Shown one piece after another: positions 1-11,217 of a stretch of 64,000 bases of DNA. The first letter of the stretch is position 1. Each line of letters starts with the position of its first letter. The notes below the pieces were generated by a model. It was not told where the DNA came from, searched no databases, and saw only the letters and a program-made list of their open reading frames with translations. The position numbers and the translations under genes are program-made. Origin of the DNA: Duganella rivi (lineage in GTDB: Bacteria; Pseudomonadota; Gammaproteobacteria; Burkholderiales; Burkholderiaceae_D). The stretch is taken from the NCBI RefSeq assembly GCF_009857435.1, contig NZ_WWCK01000004.1:496001-560000 (forward strand), in the 5' to 3' direction.

Positions 1-42
1 CTCCAGCACGCCAGCCAGCGCGGCCATCACTTGATCATCCAT
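1..42 (-). CDS. 5' end of an unidentified gene (partial)
   Basis: An ATG on the minus strand at position 42 opens a frame that runs off the left edge and encodes MDDQVMAALAGVLE. Upstream is only a weak purine run (AAGAGA). The gene would be divergent from the oxidoreductase gene that follows. Fourteen codons are too few to identify a family, so no function is assigned. The intergenic space of about 58 bases to the next start would hold both promoters. Confidence 0.4.
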   Translation of the reverse strand, partial: MDDQVMAALAGVLE

Positions 43-100
43 GCGTAGTCTCTTTACTTAAAATGCAATATACTCGCTGCAAATATTACCGGATCGCAAC

Positions 101-2401
101 ATGAACAAAAAGCCCGCAGGCCATATCGAACCTTACACCCATCCTGCTGCAGGCTGGGGGGCGTTGAAGCAAGTGGCCATCAACCTCGTGCGCGAGCGCG
201 TCGCCGGCGGCAATTACAAGACCCTGCTCAAGCAAAACCAGCCCGATGGTTTCGACTGCCCCGGCTGCGCGTGGCCGGATCGCGAGCACGCGTCCACCTT
301 TGAGTTTTGCGAGAACGGCGTCAAGGCGGTGGCGGCCGAGGCCACCAGCAAGCGCGTGACGCCGGCCTTCTTTGCCGCCCACACCGTCACCGAACTGCTG
401 GCGCAGTCGGATTACGAACTGGAACAGCACGGCCGCCTGACCGATCCCATGGTCTACGATGCCGCCAGCGACAAGTACACGCTGATCGCGTGGGACGACG
501 CCTTCGCGCTGATGGCGCGCCACCTGAAGGCCCTGCCCGACCCGGATCAAGCCACCTTCTACACCTCCGGCCGCACCGGCAACGAGGCGGCGTTCCTGTT
601 CCAGCTGTTCGTGCGCATGTACGGCACCAACAACTTCCCGGACTGCTCGAATATGTGCCACGAGCCGACCAGCCGCGGCTTGCCGGGCACCGTTGGCATC
701 GGCAAGGGCACCGTCACCCTGGAGGATTTCGAGCATACCGACACCCTGCTGATCTTCGGCCAGAACCCGGCCACCAACCACCCGCGCATGATGAACGAAC
801 TGCGCGATGCGGCGCGGCGCGGCGCCACCATCGTCTCCATCAATCCGCTGCGCGAGCGCGGGCTGGAGCGCTTCACCAGTCCGGCGCACGCCATGGAAAT
901 GCTGATTGGTTCCAGCACCACCATCAGCAACCTTTTCATCCAGCCGAAACTGGCGGGCGACTTTGCGCTGGTCAAGGCCATGGCCAAGCGGCTGGTGGAG
1001 CGCGACGACGAGGCGCTGGCCGCAGGCCGTGAAAGCCTGCTGGATCGCGAATTCATCGCGCGCCACACCAGCGGCTACGCGGCATTTGAACAGGATCTGC
1101 GCGCCGAAAGCTGGGACGTGCTACTGCAAGAATCCGGCGTACCGCGCGCGCAGATCGAGCAGCTGACCGACATCTACATCAAGGGCAAAAACGTCATCAG
1201 CACCTGGGGCATGGGCCTGACCCAGCACAAGGGCGCGCTCAAGACCATCCAGATGCTGTCCAACCTGATGATGATGCGCGGGCAGATCGGCCGCCTCGGT
1301 GCGGGCTTGTGCCCGGTGCGCGGCCACTCCAATGTGCAGGGCGACCGCACCATGGGCATCGAAGAAAAGCCGACCAAGGCCTTCCTCGACCGCCTGCAAA
1401 AAGTATTCAATTTTGAGCCGCCGCGCGAGCATGGGCTGGACACGGTCGACAGCATCCAGGCCATGCTCGATGGCCGCGTCAAAGTCTTCATCGGCCTGGG
1501 TGGGAATTTTGCCATGGCCACGCCGGACACGCCCCTCACCTTCGCGGGGCTGCGCAAGTGCGCGCTGACCGTGCACATCGCCACCAAGCTGAATCGCAGC
1601 CACCTCGTGATGGGCAAGGACGCGCTGATCCTGCCGACCCTGGGCCGAACCGAGATCGACCTGCAACGCGGCGTGCCGCAGGGCGTGACGGTGGAAGATT
1701 CGATGAGCATGGTGCACCTGTCCTACGGCATGAACAAGCCGGCCTCGGACAACTTGCTGTCGGAGACCGCGATAGTCGCGCGGCTGGCGCATGCGACGCT
1801 GGGTAGCGATAAGGTTGATTGGCTGGGCGCCGCCGCCGATTATGCGAGCATCCGCGAAATGATCGAAAAAGTCTTCGACGACTTCCACGACTTCAACGCG
1901 CGGGTATCGCATCCGGGCGGTTTCCACTTGCGTGTGGCGTCACGCGAACGCGAATGGCGCACGCCGAGCGGCCGTGCCCAGTTCGTGCCGCACGCCGTGG
2001 ATCTGGACACCCCGATCCAGCGCGCCCGCGCCAAGCACGGCGAGCGCCTGATGGTGTTGATGACCGCCCGTTCGCACGACCAGTACAACACCACCATCTA
2101 CGGGCTTGATGACCGCTATCGCGGCGTGTTCGGCCTGCGCCGCGTGGTCTTCATCAACAAAGAAGACTTGGCGATGCTGGGCTTAAAAGATGGCGAATAC
2201 GTCGACATGATCAGCGTCTGGGAAGACGACGTGACCCGCCGCGCCGAGCGCTTCCTGCTAGTCGCCTATGACATCCCGCGCGGCTGCCTGGGCGCCTACT
2301 TCCCCGAGACCAACGGCTTGGTGCCCTTGCACAGCACCGCCGACGGCGCCGGCACCCCCACCTCCAAGTCCATTCCGGTACTGCTGGAGCGCTCAGCCTA
2401 A
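101..2401 (+). CDS. FdhF/YdeP-family molybdopterin oxidoreductase (formate-dehydrogenase-like alpha subunit)
   Basis: A 766-residue cytoplasmic enzyme of the molybdopterin/bis-MGD oxidoreductase superfamily, closest by motif to the YdeP/FdhF-like group, which often sits beside fdhD. Near the N terminus are cysteines C53, C56 and C70, spaced as in this group and likely to hold an iron-sulfur cluster. The motif CSNMCHEPTSRGLPG places C186 where formate dehydrogenases carry the Cys or Sec ligand to molybdenum. The C-terminal third (about 640-766) matches the molybdopterin dinucleotide-binding domain. There is no twin-arginine signal. The start is the first ATG, with a weak GGA upstream. The gene converges on fdhD, with 3 bases between the stops, and FdhD sulfurates the cofactor of formate dehydrogenases. 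The true substrate is not proven: YdeP-like proteins have been tied to acid resistance as well as formate oxidation. Confidence 0.88.
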   Translation: MNKKPAGHIEPYTHPAAGWGALKQVAINLVRERVAGGNYKTLLKQNQPDGFDCPGCAWPDREHASTFEFCENGVKAVAAEATSKRVTPAFFAAHTVTELLAQSDYELEQHGRLTDPMVYDAASDKYTLIAWDDAFALMARHLKALPDPDQATFYTSGRTGNEAAFLFQLFVRMYGTNNFPDCSNMCHEPTSRGLPGTVGIGKGTVTLEDFEHTDTLLIFGQNPATNHPRMMNELRDAARRGATIVSINPLRERGLERFTSPAHAMEMLIGSSTTISNLFIQPKLAGDFALVKAMAKRLVERDDEALAAGRESLLDREFIARHTSGYAAFEQDLRAESWDVLLQESGVPRAQIEQLTDIYIKGKNVISTWGMGLTQHKGALKTIQMLSNLMMMRGQIGRLGAGLCPVRGHSNVQGDRTMGIEEKPTKAFLDRLQKVFNFEPPREHGLDTVDSIQAMLDGRVKVFIGLGGNFAMATPDTPLTFAGLRKCALTVHIATKLNRSHLVMGKDALILPTLGRTEIDLQRGVPQGVTVEDSMSMVHLSYGMNKPASDNLLSETAIVARLAHATLGSDKVDWLGAAADYASIREMIEKVFDDFHDFNARVSHPGGFHLRVASREREWRTPSGRAQFVPHAVDLDTPIQRARAKHGERLMVLMTARSHDQYNTTIYGLDDRYRGVFGLRRVVFINKEDLAMLGLKDGEYVDMISVWEDDVTRRAERFLLVAYDIPRGCLGAYFPETNGLVPLHSTADGAGTPTSKSIPVLLERSA

Positions 2402-2404
2402 GTG

Positions 2405-3211
2405 TCAGGTGTATTCAACGCAGCCGTCTTGGCGGCAGAAGCTGACTAGCTTGATGCCGGCCTCGGTGGCGATGTCGATGGCGAGGGTACTGGGTGCGGA
2501 GATGGTTGCCAACATCGGGATGTTCATGCGGGCGGCTTTGCGCACTAGCTCGTAGCTTGCGCGGCTGGACATGAAGACGAAGCCTTCTTGCATGTTCACC
2601 CCGTCCAAGGCCAGGTGGCCGATCAGTTTATCGAGCGCGTTGTGGCGGCCAACATCTTCGCATACGCGCAGCACCGCGCCATCGGCGCTGCACCACGCCG
2701 CCGCGTGCACGCCGCCAGTGGCGCGCTGTAAATCTTGATGCGCTCCCAGTTCCGACGCCGCGCGCGCAATGGCCGGCTGAAGCGGGCCGGCCAGTGGCGC
2801 GGCCTCGATGCGCTCCGGCTGCAAGTCCAGCGACTCCAAACTCTCGATCCCGCACACGCCGCAACCGCTGCGCCCCGCCATCGAACGGCGCTGCTGCTTG
2901 AGCTGCACGAATTCCTGCGTGGCGATGGTGATGTCGATCTCGAAGCTGCGCGCATGCTCGCGCACTTCAATGTCAAACACGTCGGAAGCCTGGGAGACTA
3001 ATCCTTCGGTCAGGGCAAAGCCCATAGCAAACGGCTGGAGGTCGCGCGGGGTAACCATCATGACGGCATGCGAGATGCCATTGAAAACCAGCGCAACCGG
3101 TACTTCTTCGATCACGCGGTCGGTGGTGCGAGCGGCGTCCGCGCCGCGATGGCGCGTTACCGGGCGTTCTTGGTAGCCCGTTTTATCCGACTCTAAATCC
3201 AACTTCATCAC
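2405..3211 (-). CDS. fdhD: Formate dehydrogenase accessory sulfurtransferase FdhD
   Basis: A 268-residue FdhD family protein. These proteins move sulfur from the cysteine desulfurase IscS to the bis-MGD cofactor, which is essential for formate dehydrogenase activity. The signature loop GCGVCG carries C117 and C120, matching the two conserved cysteines of Escherichia coli FdhD. The stretch VGRHNALDK and the C-terminal VSFCR are also typical of the family. The length is normal. Its placement tail-to-tail with the molybdopterin oxidoreductase supports that enzyme as its client, although the two are not co-transcribed. The first in-frame ATG (MMKLDLE) is used, and a second ATG follows immediately. 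Confidence 0.95.
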   Translation of the reverse strand: MMKLDLESDKTGYQERPVTRHRGADAARTTDRVIEEVPVALVFNGISHAVMMVTPRDLQPFAMGFALTEGLVSQASDVFDIEVREHARSFEIDITIATQEFVQLKQQRRSMAGRSGCGVCGIESLESLDLQPERIEAAPLAGPLQPAIARAASELGAHQDLQRATGGVHAAAWCSADGAVLRVCEDVGRHNALDKLIGHLALDGVNMQEGFVFMSSRASYELVRKAARMNIPMLATISAPSTLAIDIATEAGIKLVSFCRQDGCVEYT

Positions 3212-3264
3212 AGCCCCGCAGAATTAGCACAACGGCTTATTCTACACGGGGCTGGAAAACCTCG

Positions 3265-4035
3265 TCAGGCAGCTTGCTGCTCGCCGACGCCGTAGTGACG
3301 GGCGTAGCGTGTATCCAGGTTCGCCAAAGGCATCAGCAGGAACAGGTCGGCCGATTCGAAATCAGGATCCCATGCCGGCTCGCCGCAAATCCACGCACCC
3401 GAGCGCATATAGCCTTTCAACAGCGCAGGCACTTGCGGCTTTTGCGACGCTTCCAGCTTGGAGAACGGGAACGGCAGGTGCGGCGTGACGCGGTATTCGA
3501 TCGGCGCCAGGTTCTTGGCCGCCAGTTGCTGGTACACGGCCACCGCATTGTGACCGCCATCGGCCAGCGAGATGCTCGCGCAGCCAACCAGGAACTCGGC
3601 GTTCTCACGGCGCATATACTCGGCCAGGCCAGACCACAGCAGCATGATCACGCTGCCGCCGCGATAATCAGGATGGATGCAAGCGCGGCCCGCTTCCACG
3701 ATGCGGCTGCGGATGTTATTCAAGCGGCCCAGGTCAAACTCGCCTTCCGAGTACAAGCGACCCAGCTTGCGGGCGCGGTTGGCGCTCAGCAGGCGGTAGG
3801 TGCCGACCACCATCAGGCTGTCGGCGTCGCGCACGATCAGGTGATCGCAATGTTCGTCGAATTCATCGCTATCGAGGCCGTCGGCGTTTTGCAGCGCGCT
3901 CAGACCCATGGTTTCGATAAAGACCTTGTAGCGCAAGCGCTGCACTTCGCGCAGTTCTTCCGGCGTGCTTGCCATACTGAGTACCAGCTTGCCAGACGCT
4001 GCTCGGACGTCCGCTTGTATGATCGAGGTTTGCAT
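3265..4035 (-). CDS. GNAT-fold N-acyltransferase, OlsB-like
   Basis: A 256-residue protein of the OlsB/hemolysin-like acyltransferase family. It shows the opening LREVQRLRYKVFIETMG, the acyl-transfer core VVGTYRLL, and EAGRACIHPDYRGG. OlsB proteins transfer a 3-hydroxyacyl group from acyl carrier protein to ornithine, the first step of ornithine-lipid synthesis. The second enzyme, OlsA, is not next to it here, so the lipid product is an inference. Related GNAT acyltransferases make N-acyl amino acids. The start ATG at 4035 is preceded by AGGG about 9 bases upstream. The protein is soluble and probably associates with the inner face of the membrane. Confidence 0.75.
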   Translation of the reverse strand: MQTSIIQADVRAASGKLVLSMASTPEELREVQRLRYKVFIETMGLSALQNADGLDSDEFDEHCDHLIVRDADSLMVVGTYRLLSANRARKLGRLYSEGEFDLGRLNNIRSRIVEAGRACIHPDYRGGSVIMLLWSGLAEYMRRENAEFLVGCASISLADGGHNAVAVYQQLAAKNLAPIEYRVTPHLPFPFSKLEASQKPQVPALLKGYMRSGAWICGEPAWDPDFESADLFLLMPLANLDTRYARHYGVGEQQAA

Positions 4036-4090
4036 GCTTCATCCCTGTTGTGTGGAAGACGAAGCAAGCGTAACCAGCGAATTTTTCAAG

Positions 4091-4121
4091 AAAATGACAA
4101 CTGAATGTCATTTTCATGACA
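4091..4121. repeat. Nested inverted repeats between olsB-like and histone-like genes, possible terminator
   Basis: AAAATGACA (4091-4099) is followed after six bases by its exact complement TGTCATTTT (4106-4114). A second overlapping pair, TGTCAT/ATGACA, spans 4106-4121. Read on the minus strand, the first hairpin lies just after the histone-like gene and ends in a run containing TTTT, so it may be a weak factor-independent terminator. It could equally be an operator in front of the acyltransferase gene. Confidence 0.35.
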
Positions 4122-4134
4122 TGTTGTTTTTAAA

Positions 4135-4644
4135 TCAGGCTTTTTTAGGACGGCCGGTTTTCAACTGCGGCAGGCTGGCCAGCACTTTTTTCAAAGTGGC
4201 CAGGTCGATTTGCGAGATCAGCGCCACGCCGACGCGCAGCAGTTCGCTCTTTTTCACTTCGAAGCCGGCTTTCAGCGCGGTTTTCTTTACCTGGCCCAGT
4301 ACTGCGTATTCGGCTTCCGGCATGGTGAAGCTGTCGCGTACCAGTTTTTCCTTGACGGCTTTGACTTTCACTTCTGGCGCGGCTGGCTTGGCAGCGGCTT
4401 TCGGCTTGGCGGCGGCTTTCGGCGCAGCCTTCGGTTCCGGCTTGGCCGCAGCCTTCGGTGCCGGCTTGGCCGCAGCTTTCGGTGCCGGCTTTGCGGCGGC
4501 TGGCTTTGCGGCCACTGGTTTGGCGGCGGCTTTCACGGCTGGTTTTGCTGCAGGTTTCACAACAGCTTTTGGCGCCGGCTTGGCGGCTGCCGGCTTGGCG
4601 GCGGTCTTGGTTACGGCGGTTTTCGGGGCTGCTTTGGTGGCCAT
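4135..4644 (-). CDS. Histone-H1-like Lys/Ala/Pro-rich protein with C-terminal ribbon-helix-helix-like segment
   Basis: A 169-residue, very basic protein. Residues 1 to about 95 are an intrinsically disordered tail of repeated AAKPA/PKAAAKP units, like eukaryotic H1 tails and the bacterial H1-like proteins (BpH1, AlgP, HctB). Residues from about 100 to 160 are predicted to fold. They contain MPEAEYAVL followed by KKSELLRVGVALI, which resembles the second helix of ribbon-helix-helix DNA-binding proteins. A role in nucleoid organisation is inferred from composition only. GGAG lies 5 bases before the ATG at 4644. The low-complexity region is built from near-identical 12- to 15-base DNA repeats, so length variation between strains is expected. 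Confidence 0.75.
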   Translation of the reverse strand: MATKAAPKTAVTKTAAKPAAAKPAPKAVVKPAAKPAVKAAAKPVAAKPAAAKPAPKAAAKPAPKAAAKPEPKAAPKAAAKPKAAAKPAAPEVKVKAVKEKLVRDSFTMPEAEYAVLGQVKKTALKAGFEVKKSELLRVGVALISQIDLATLKKVLASLPQLKTGRPKKA

Positions 4645-4682
4645 GCTTACTCCAATTTAGTCAACAATATAAACAGTATATA

Positions 4683-5053
4683 TCATTTCAGATGCGCAGC
4701 CACGCGCGTGAACAATTGATCTGGATTCACCGGCTTGCGCAAGAAGTCTACCGCGCCCACGCTGCGGCCCAGCGCTTCGTCTTCCTGCTGGCTTTTCGCC
4801 GTCAAGAAAACCACCGGAATCCCTGCGCTGGCAGGATCGGCTTTTAGCCGGCGGCAGGTTTCAATGCCATCCACATCCGGCATCATGATGTCGAGCAGGA
4901 TCAAGTCCACCTTGGACGAGGCCACGATCTGCAGGGCCGTCGCCCCGCTGGTCGCCACCTTGGTGTGATACTTGTCCTTCAATAGGCTGGACAGCAAGGT
5001 GATGTTGTCCGGCGTATCGTCCACAATCAGCACAGTCGCGCGATTATTATTGT

Positions 5054-5057
<4 letters not shown>
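4683..5057 (-). CDS. Single-domain response regulator (CheY-like receiver)
   Basis: A 124-residue stand-alone receiver domain. It has the acidic pair D13/D14, the phosphoacceptor D56 in LILLDIMMP, the Thr of FLTAKS, and the Lys of FLRKPVNP. There is no output domain, so it must act on a partner protein or serve as a phosphate relay. Its start overlaps the stop of the upstream hybrid kinase gene by 4 bases (ATGA), which signals translational coupling. That kinase is its probable phosphodonor. Confidence 0.92.
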
Positions 5058-7699
<2,642 letters not shown>

Positions 7700-7715
7700 C
7701 GGCTTGTCCCGCGTG

Positions 7716-8501
7716 TCAATGACGGGCTCCTTCGGCTTGCACCAGTTTCTTGTAGGCGGCGCTGTTGCGGGCTTGCTCCACCGCGCTCCAGATGCGCGCC
7801 GCCAGTTGCGGCTTGGACGCCACCAGCGCGTGCGACAGAATCAAGAAGTACGGCTTCTCGATGATCGGTATCGGCAGCTGCTCCAGCTGCGGCGCCAGCG
7901 GGCCGCGCATCAAACCGGCGGCGTCGCTGCCGCCCACCGCTGCTGCCGCCAGGCGGCCGGCAATCAGCTTGCGCACCAGTTCATCGGCGCGCTGGCTGCC
8001 CTCGTCCACTTCCAGGTTCTGTGCGCGCAGAACATCGCCCACCGAGTAGCCCAGCTGGAAACCGACGGCGCCGTCGAGATTGCTGAAGTGCTTACCATCC
8101 CACTCCACCTTGCTGCCCTTGCGGCGCAAGACCACGTAGGTATCGGTGTGCATACGCTTGCTGGCGTCGACGTTTTCGCCGCCCGGATATTCACCAAGCT
8201 CACGCCGATCCGGCTTGTAGCTGACGGCGAAAGCGCCGTCCACCGCGTTAGCCTTCAACTGCGCCAGGCAACGCTTCCACGGAATACTTTGAAAATCGAA
8301 ATGGATATTGAGCCGCTGCTCCACCAGCTTAAGCAGCTCGAAATTGAGACCGCCGCCCTTCTCGGTGCGCCAAGGCAGTACGTCTTGCGCTTCGTAGCAC
8401 AGCTTAACGGTTTCTTTGGGCGCAGCACCAGCAGTCACAGAGAAGGGCAAGGACAGGACTAGCAACATGCAAGCGCAATAGCTTTTCGTCCTGTCGATCA
8501 T
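7716..8501 (-). CDS. Periplasmic solute-binding protein, family 3-like
   Basis: A 261-residue protein with a signal peptide (hydrophobic CMLLVLSLPF, cleavage near AGA-AP). It has the fold pattern of amino-acid-type extracellular binding proteins: LNFELLKLVEQRLNIHF, then the segment WKRCLAQLKANAVDGAFAVSY. There are no ABC permease or ATPase genes beside it. Instead it is the first gene of a unit with a hybrid kinase and a receiver, 16 bases from the kinase start. This favours a role as a sensory ligand receptor over transport. The ligand is unknown. GGGAGA lies 5 bases before the ATG at 8501. Confidence 0.82.
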   Translation of the reverse strand: MIDRTKSYCACMLLVLSLPFSVTAGAAPKETVKLCYEAQDVLPWRTEKGGGLNFELLKLVEQRLNIHFDFQSIPWKRCLAQLKANAVDGAFAVSYKPDRRELGEYPGGENVDASKRMHTDTYVVLRRKGSKVEWDGKHFSNLDGAVGFQLGYSVGDVLRAQNLEVDEGSQRADELVRKLIAGRLAAAAVGGSDAAGLMRGPLAPQLEQLPIPIIEKPYFLILSHALVASKPQLAARIWSAVEQARNSAAYKKLVQAEGARH

Positions 8502-8513
8502 GGCGTCTCCCGC

Positions 8514-9968
8514 TTAGCCGCTGGTTCGGATGGTGAAGTCTACACCGACTTCATCCCACTGTTCCTGTTCCTTCTCCAGCCAGTAGGACAAGGTCGGATG
8601 CTCGGCTACCCACTCGCGCCGGATCTCCAGCTCGATGCGGCTCTTGAAGCGCAACTTAATCTGCGTGAAGTCGATATCGATCCGCGAGTGCATGAACAGC
8701 ACCGCCAGCCGCAGCGCCACAATCGCCTTGGCAAAATCAGGATCGGCCAGCACCTCCGCCACCTTGCGCAGATTGCCTTTGTGCGCCACGATCAGGCGGC
8801 TCATGGTGCGCTGTTCGCGCGCCGTGAAGCCCGGCAGGTCGGCGTTTTCGATGATGTAGGCGGCGTGCTTGTGATAGCCGGTGTGCGATACCACCATGCC
8901 CATCTCGTGCAGCAGCGCGCTCCAATACAGGTGGCGGCTGTACTGATCGGACGACGGCTTGGTTTGCGCATACAGCGCCGCCGCGTCATCGGCCACGCGG
9001 TTGGCGCGGCGCTCGTCGACGTGGAAGCGCTGCACGCACGCTTGCACCGATTGCTCGCGGCGGTCACGCTTGGTCGAGCGCAGGTGCAAGTCCCACATCA
9101 CGCCCATGCGCAGGCCTGCCTCGATCGGCTGCACCACCGGGATGCCCAATTCGCGCACCAGGCCAATCAAAATCGCCAGCCCGCCGATGATGGTGCCGGC
9201 GCGATCCGGCTTCAAGCCCGGAAGATCGATCTTGCTGATATGGCCGCAGTCGATGAAGCGCTGCTTGAGCGCGTCCAGCGTCTCTGCATTGACTTCGCGT
9301 CCCAGCCCGTTCTTGATGATGATGTCGGCAATCGTACGCGCGGTGCCGGAGGAGCCATAGCACTGCTTCCAGTATTGCGGCAGGTATGGCGGCGCGGCGT
9401 CTTCAAAATGGCTGCGCGCCGACAGGATGGCCGCCTCGAACGACGGCGCATCGACTCGCCCGCCGATAAAGAACGACAGGCTTTGCTTGACCGTGCCGAC
9501 GCTGAACGACTCGACTTTTTCAATCTCCTGCCCGCGCCCGAGAATCAACTCGGTGGAGCCGCCGCCGATATCGATCACCAGCCGGCGCTCGCCGGGCAGG
9601 TTGACCGCATGCGCCACGCCCATGTAGATCAAGCGGCCCTCCTCCTCGCCGGAGATGATCTCGATCGGGTAGCCGATGGCTTGCTCGGCCTCCGGCAAGA
9701 AGGCGGTGGAATTGCGCGCCACGCGCATGGCGGAGGTAGCGACCACGCGCACCGCATCGAGCTTGTACCCGGCCAGCACGGCGCGGAAGTTCTTCAGGCA
9801 GTTGAGCGCCGCCTGCATGGCGGCCGGCGTGAGATAGCCGTCCTTGTCCAGCCCTGCGGCAAGCCGTATCGGCTCGCGCATGCTTTTTAAAACGCGTATG
9901 GCCTCGCCATCATGCTTGCCGATGTGGAGACGAAAACTATTTGACCCGAGGTCTACGGCTGCATACAT
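8514..9968 (-). CDS. ppx: Exopolyphosphatase / guanosine pentaphosphate phosphohydrolase (Ppx/GppA)
   Basis: A 484-residue member of the Ppx/GppA family, which hydrolyses terminal phosphates of polyphosphate and/or converts pppGpp to ppGpp. The N-terminal ASKHA ATPase-fold motifs are clear: AAVDLGSNSFRLHIGKHDG, then SGEEEGRLIYMGVAH, then LVIDIGGGSTELI. The C-terminal half (from about 310) is the HD-like helical domain with LLHEMGMVVSHTGYHKHAAYI. This length is typical of betaproteobacterial Ppx. The stop lies 12 bases from the start of the binding-protein gene, so this is the upstream gene of a possible four-gene transcript. Sequence inspection alone does not separate Ppx from GppA activity. 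Confidence 0.92.
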   Translation of the reverse strand: MYAAVDLGSNSFRLHIGKHDGEAIRVLKSMREPIRLAAGLDKDGYLTPAAMQAALNCLKNFRAVLAGYKLDAVRVVATSAMRVARNSTAFLPEAEQAIGYPIEIISGEEEGRLIYMGVAHAVNLPGERRLVIDIGGGSTELILGRGQEIEKVESFSVGTVKQSLSFFIGGRVDAPSFEAAILSARSHFEDAAPPYLPQYWKQCYGSSGTARTIADIIIKNGLGREVNAETLDALKQRFIDCGHISKIDLPGLKPDRAGTIIGGLAILIGLVRELGIPVVQPIEAGLRMGVMWDLHLRSTKRDRREQSVQACVQRFHVDERRANRVADDAAALYAQTKPSSDQYSRHLYWSALLHEMGMVVSHTGYHKHAAYIIENADLPGFTAREQRTMSRLIVAHKGNLRKVAEVLADPDFAKAIVALRLAVLFMHSRIDIDFTQIKLRFKSRIELEIRREWVAEHPTLSYWLEKEQEQWDEVGVDFTIRTSG

Positions 9969-10025
9969 ATTCTTGGAATCTGACTAAACGATTTACACCA
10001 TTATAAGCAAGATATGCCTGATTTG

Positions 10026-11189
10026 TTACAGCCTGATGACTTCCGCCTCCGCCACGCGATTGCGGCCCGCCTGCTTGGCCGCTTGCAGCGCCTCATCGGC
10101 GCGCTTGAACAGGCTCACGGTGCTGTCCTCGGCGCGGATGATCGTCACGCCCAGGCTTGCCGTCATATTGATGATGGCCTTCTCCGCCTTCACCGGCAAC
10201 GCCGCCACGGCCTGGCGGATACGCTCCGCCACCATGGCCGCATCTTCCAGCGAAGTGCGCGGCAGCAGAATCGCGAATTCGGCGCCGCCCAGGCGGCCCA
10301 TCTGGTCGGAATCGCGCAACTGCTTTTTGCAGACATCGACCATGGCCTTCAGCACCATGTCGCCGGCCGGATGGCCGTAGCTGTCGTTGACCCGCTTGAA
10401 TTGATCGAGATTCAGCACAATCAGCGACGTCGGCATGCCGGGACGGCGCGCCAGCGCAATCCACGGCGTCAGCGCTTGATAGAAGCCGCGCCGGTTCGGC
10501 ACATCGGTCAGCGGATCGACCACTTCCAGCCGCGCCAGCTCGCCTTGCGCCTGCTCGCGCGCCAGCAGCAGATAGCCAAAAGCATTGCCCAGCATCATCA
10601 AATACAGCGCGCCGACGCCTGCGCCCTGCACTACCAGCATGCTGACGCCACTGACGCCTTCCGGCAACAGCGACCACAGGCCGCGCGCCACCACGGCGAC
10701 GCTGAGCACCACCATCAGCACCACGATGTAGCGCCGCAACAGCGTGCCGTTGCGCCAGCCGCGTCCCAGCGCAGCCGCGCCGGACAGGAAGAAGAAGCCT
10801 GCCGCCACCGACGCAATCGCAATGCGGCCGCCGGCCGGCAGCTGCAACAGCCAAGCGCCGGTGTACACGCCTATGAAGGCGCCCAGCGCCGGCAGCAGAT
10901 ACTTGCGCCACACCCGGCGGCCGGCCTGCTCCCACAGCGCGGAAGCATCGAGCGCAAAGCCGGCAAACAGCACGGCGTTGGCAAATGGGATGGTCAGGAA
11001 ATCGGGCAGCACGCCGCGGCAATACAACAAGCCCCAGGCCACGGCCTGGCATTGCTTGGCCCACGCCCAGGTGGCGTGGAGGCGGGAGCCCTGGCCGCAG
11101 CGGCGGGCCTCGGCATCAAAAAAGAACAGCGCCGCGCACAGGCTCAAGTTGCCCAGCGCCAGCGCCAACAGCAAGGTTTTTATATCCAT
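10026..11189 (-). CDS. Membrane GGDEF-domain protein with degenerate GGAEF active site
   Basis: A 387-residue protein with about six membrane helices in residues 1-210, followed by a GGDEF domain (about 218-385). The nucleotide-binding strand LNLDQFKRVND is intact, with D262 in place. The signature loop reads GGAEF (301-305) instead of GGDEF. The replaced Asp normally helps bind the metal and GTP, so diguanylate cyclase activity is doubtful. The glutamate of the loop is kept. I see no RxxD inhibitory site immediately before the loop. The start ATG at 11189 has no clear Shine-Dalgarno. It may act as a GTP or c-di-GMP sensor rather than an enzyme. Confidence 0.88.
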   Translation of the reverse strand: MDIKTLLLALALGNLSLCAALFFFDAEARRCGQGSRLHATWAWAKQCQAVAWGLLYCRGVLPDFLTIPFANAVLFAGFALDASALWEQAGRRVWRKYLLPALGAFIGVYTGAWLLQLPAGGRIAIASVAAGFFFLSGAAALGRGWRNGTLLRRYIVVLMVVLSVAVVARGLWSLLPEGVSGVSMLVVQGAGVGALYLMMLGNAFGYLLLAREQAQGELARLEVVDPLTDVPNRRGFYQALTPWIALARRPGMPTSLIVLNLDQFKRVNDSYGHPAGDMVLKAMVDVCKKQLRDSDQMGRLGGAEFAILLPRTSLEDAAMVAERIRQAVAALPVKAEKAIINMTASLGVTIIRAEDSTVSLFKRADEALQAAKQAGRNRVAEAEVIRL

Positions 11190-11217
11190 GAGCGCAGCCC
11201 GATGTCAGCCCCTGGCC

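Noticed and set aside
86..1066. Long minus-strand open frame across the oxidoreductase gene
   Set aside because: It is antisense to a well-supported gene and has the His/Gln/Ala-rich composition typical of shadow frames in high-GC DNA.
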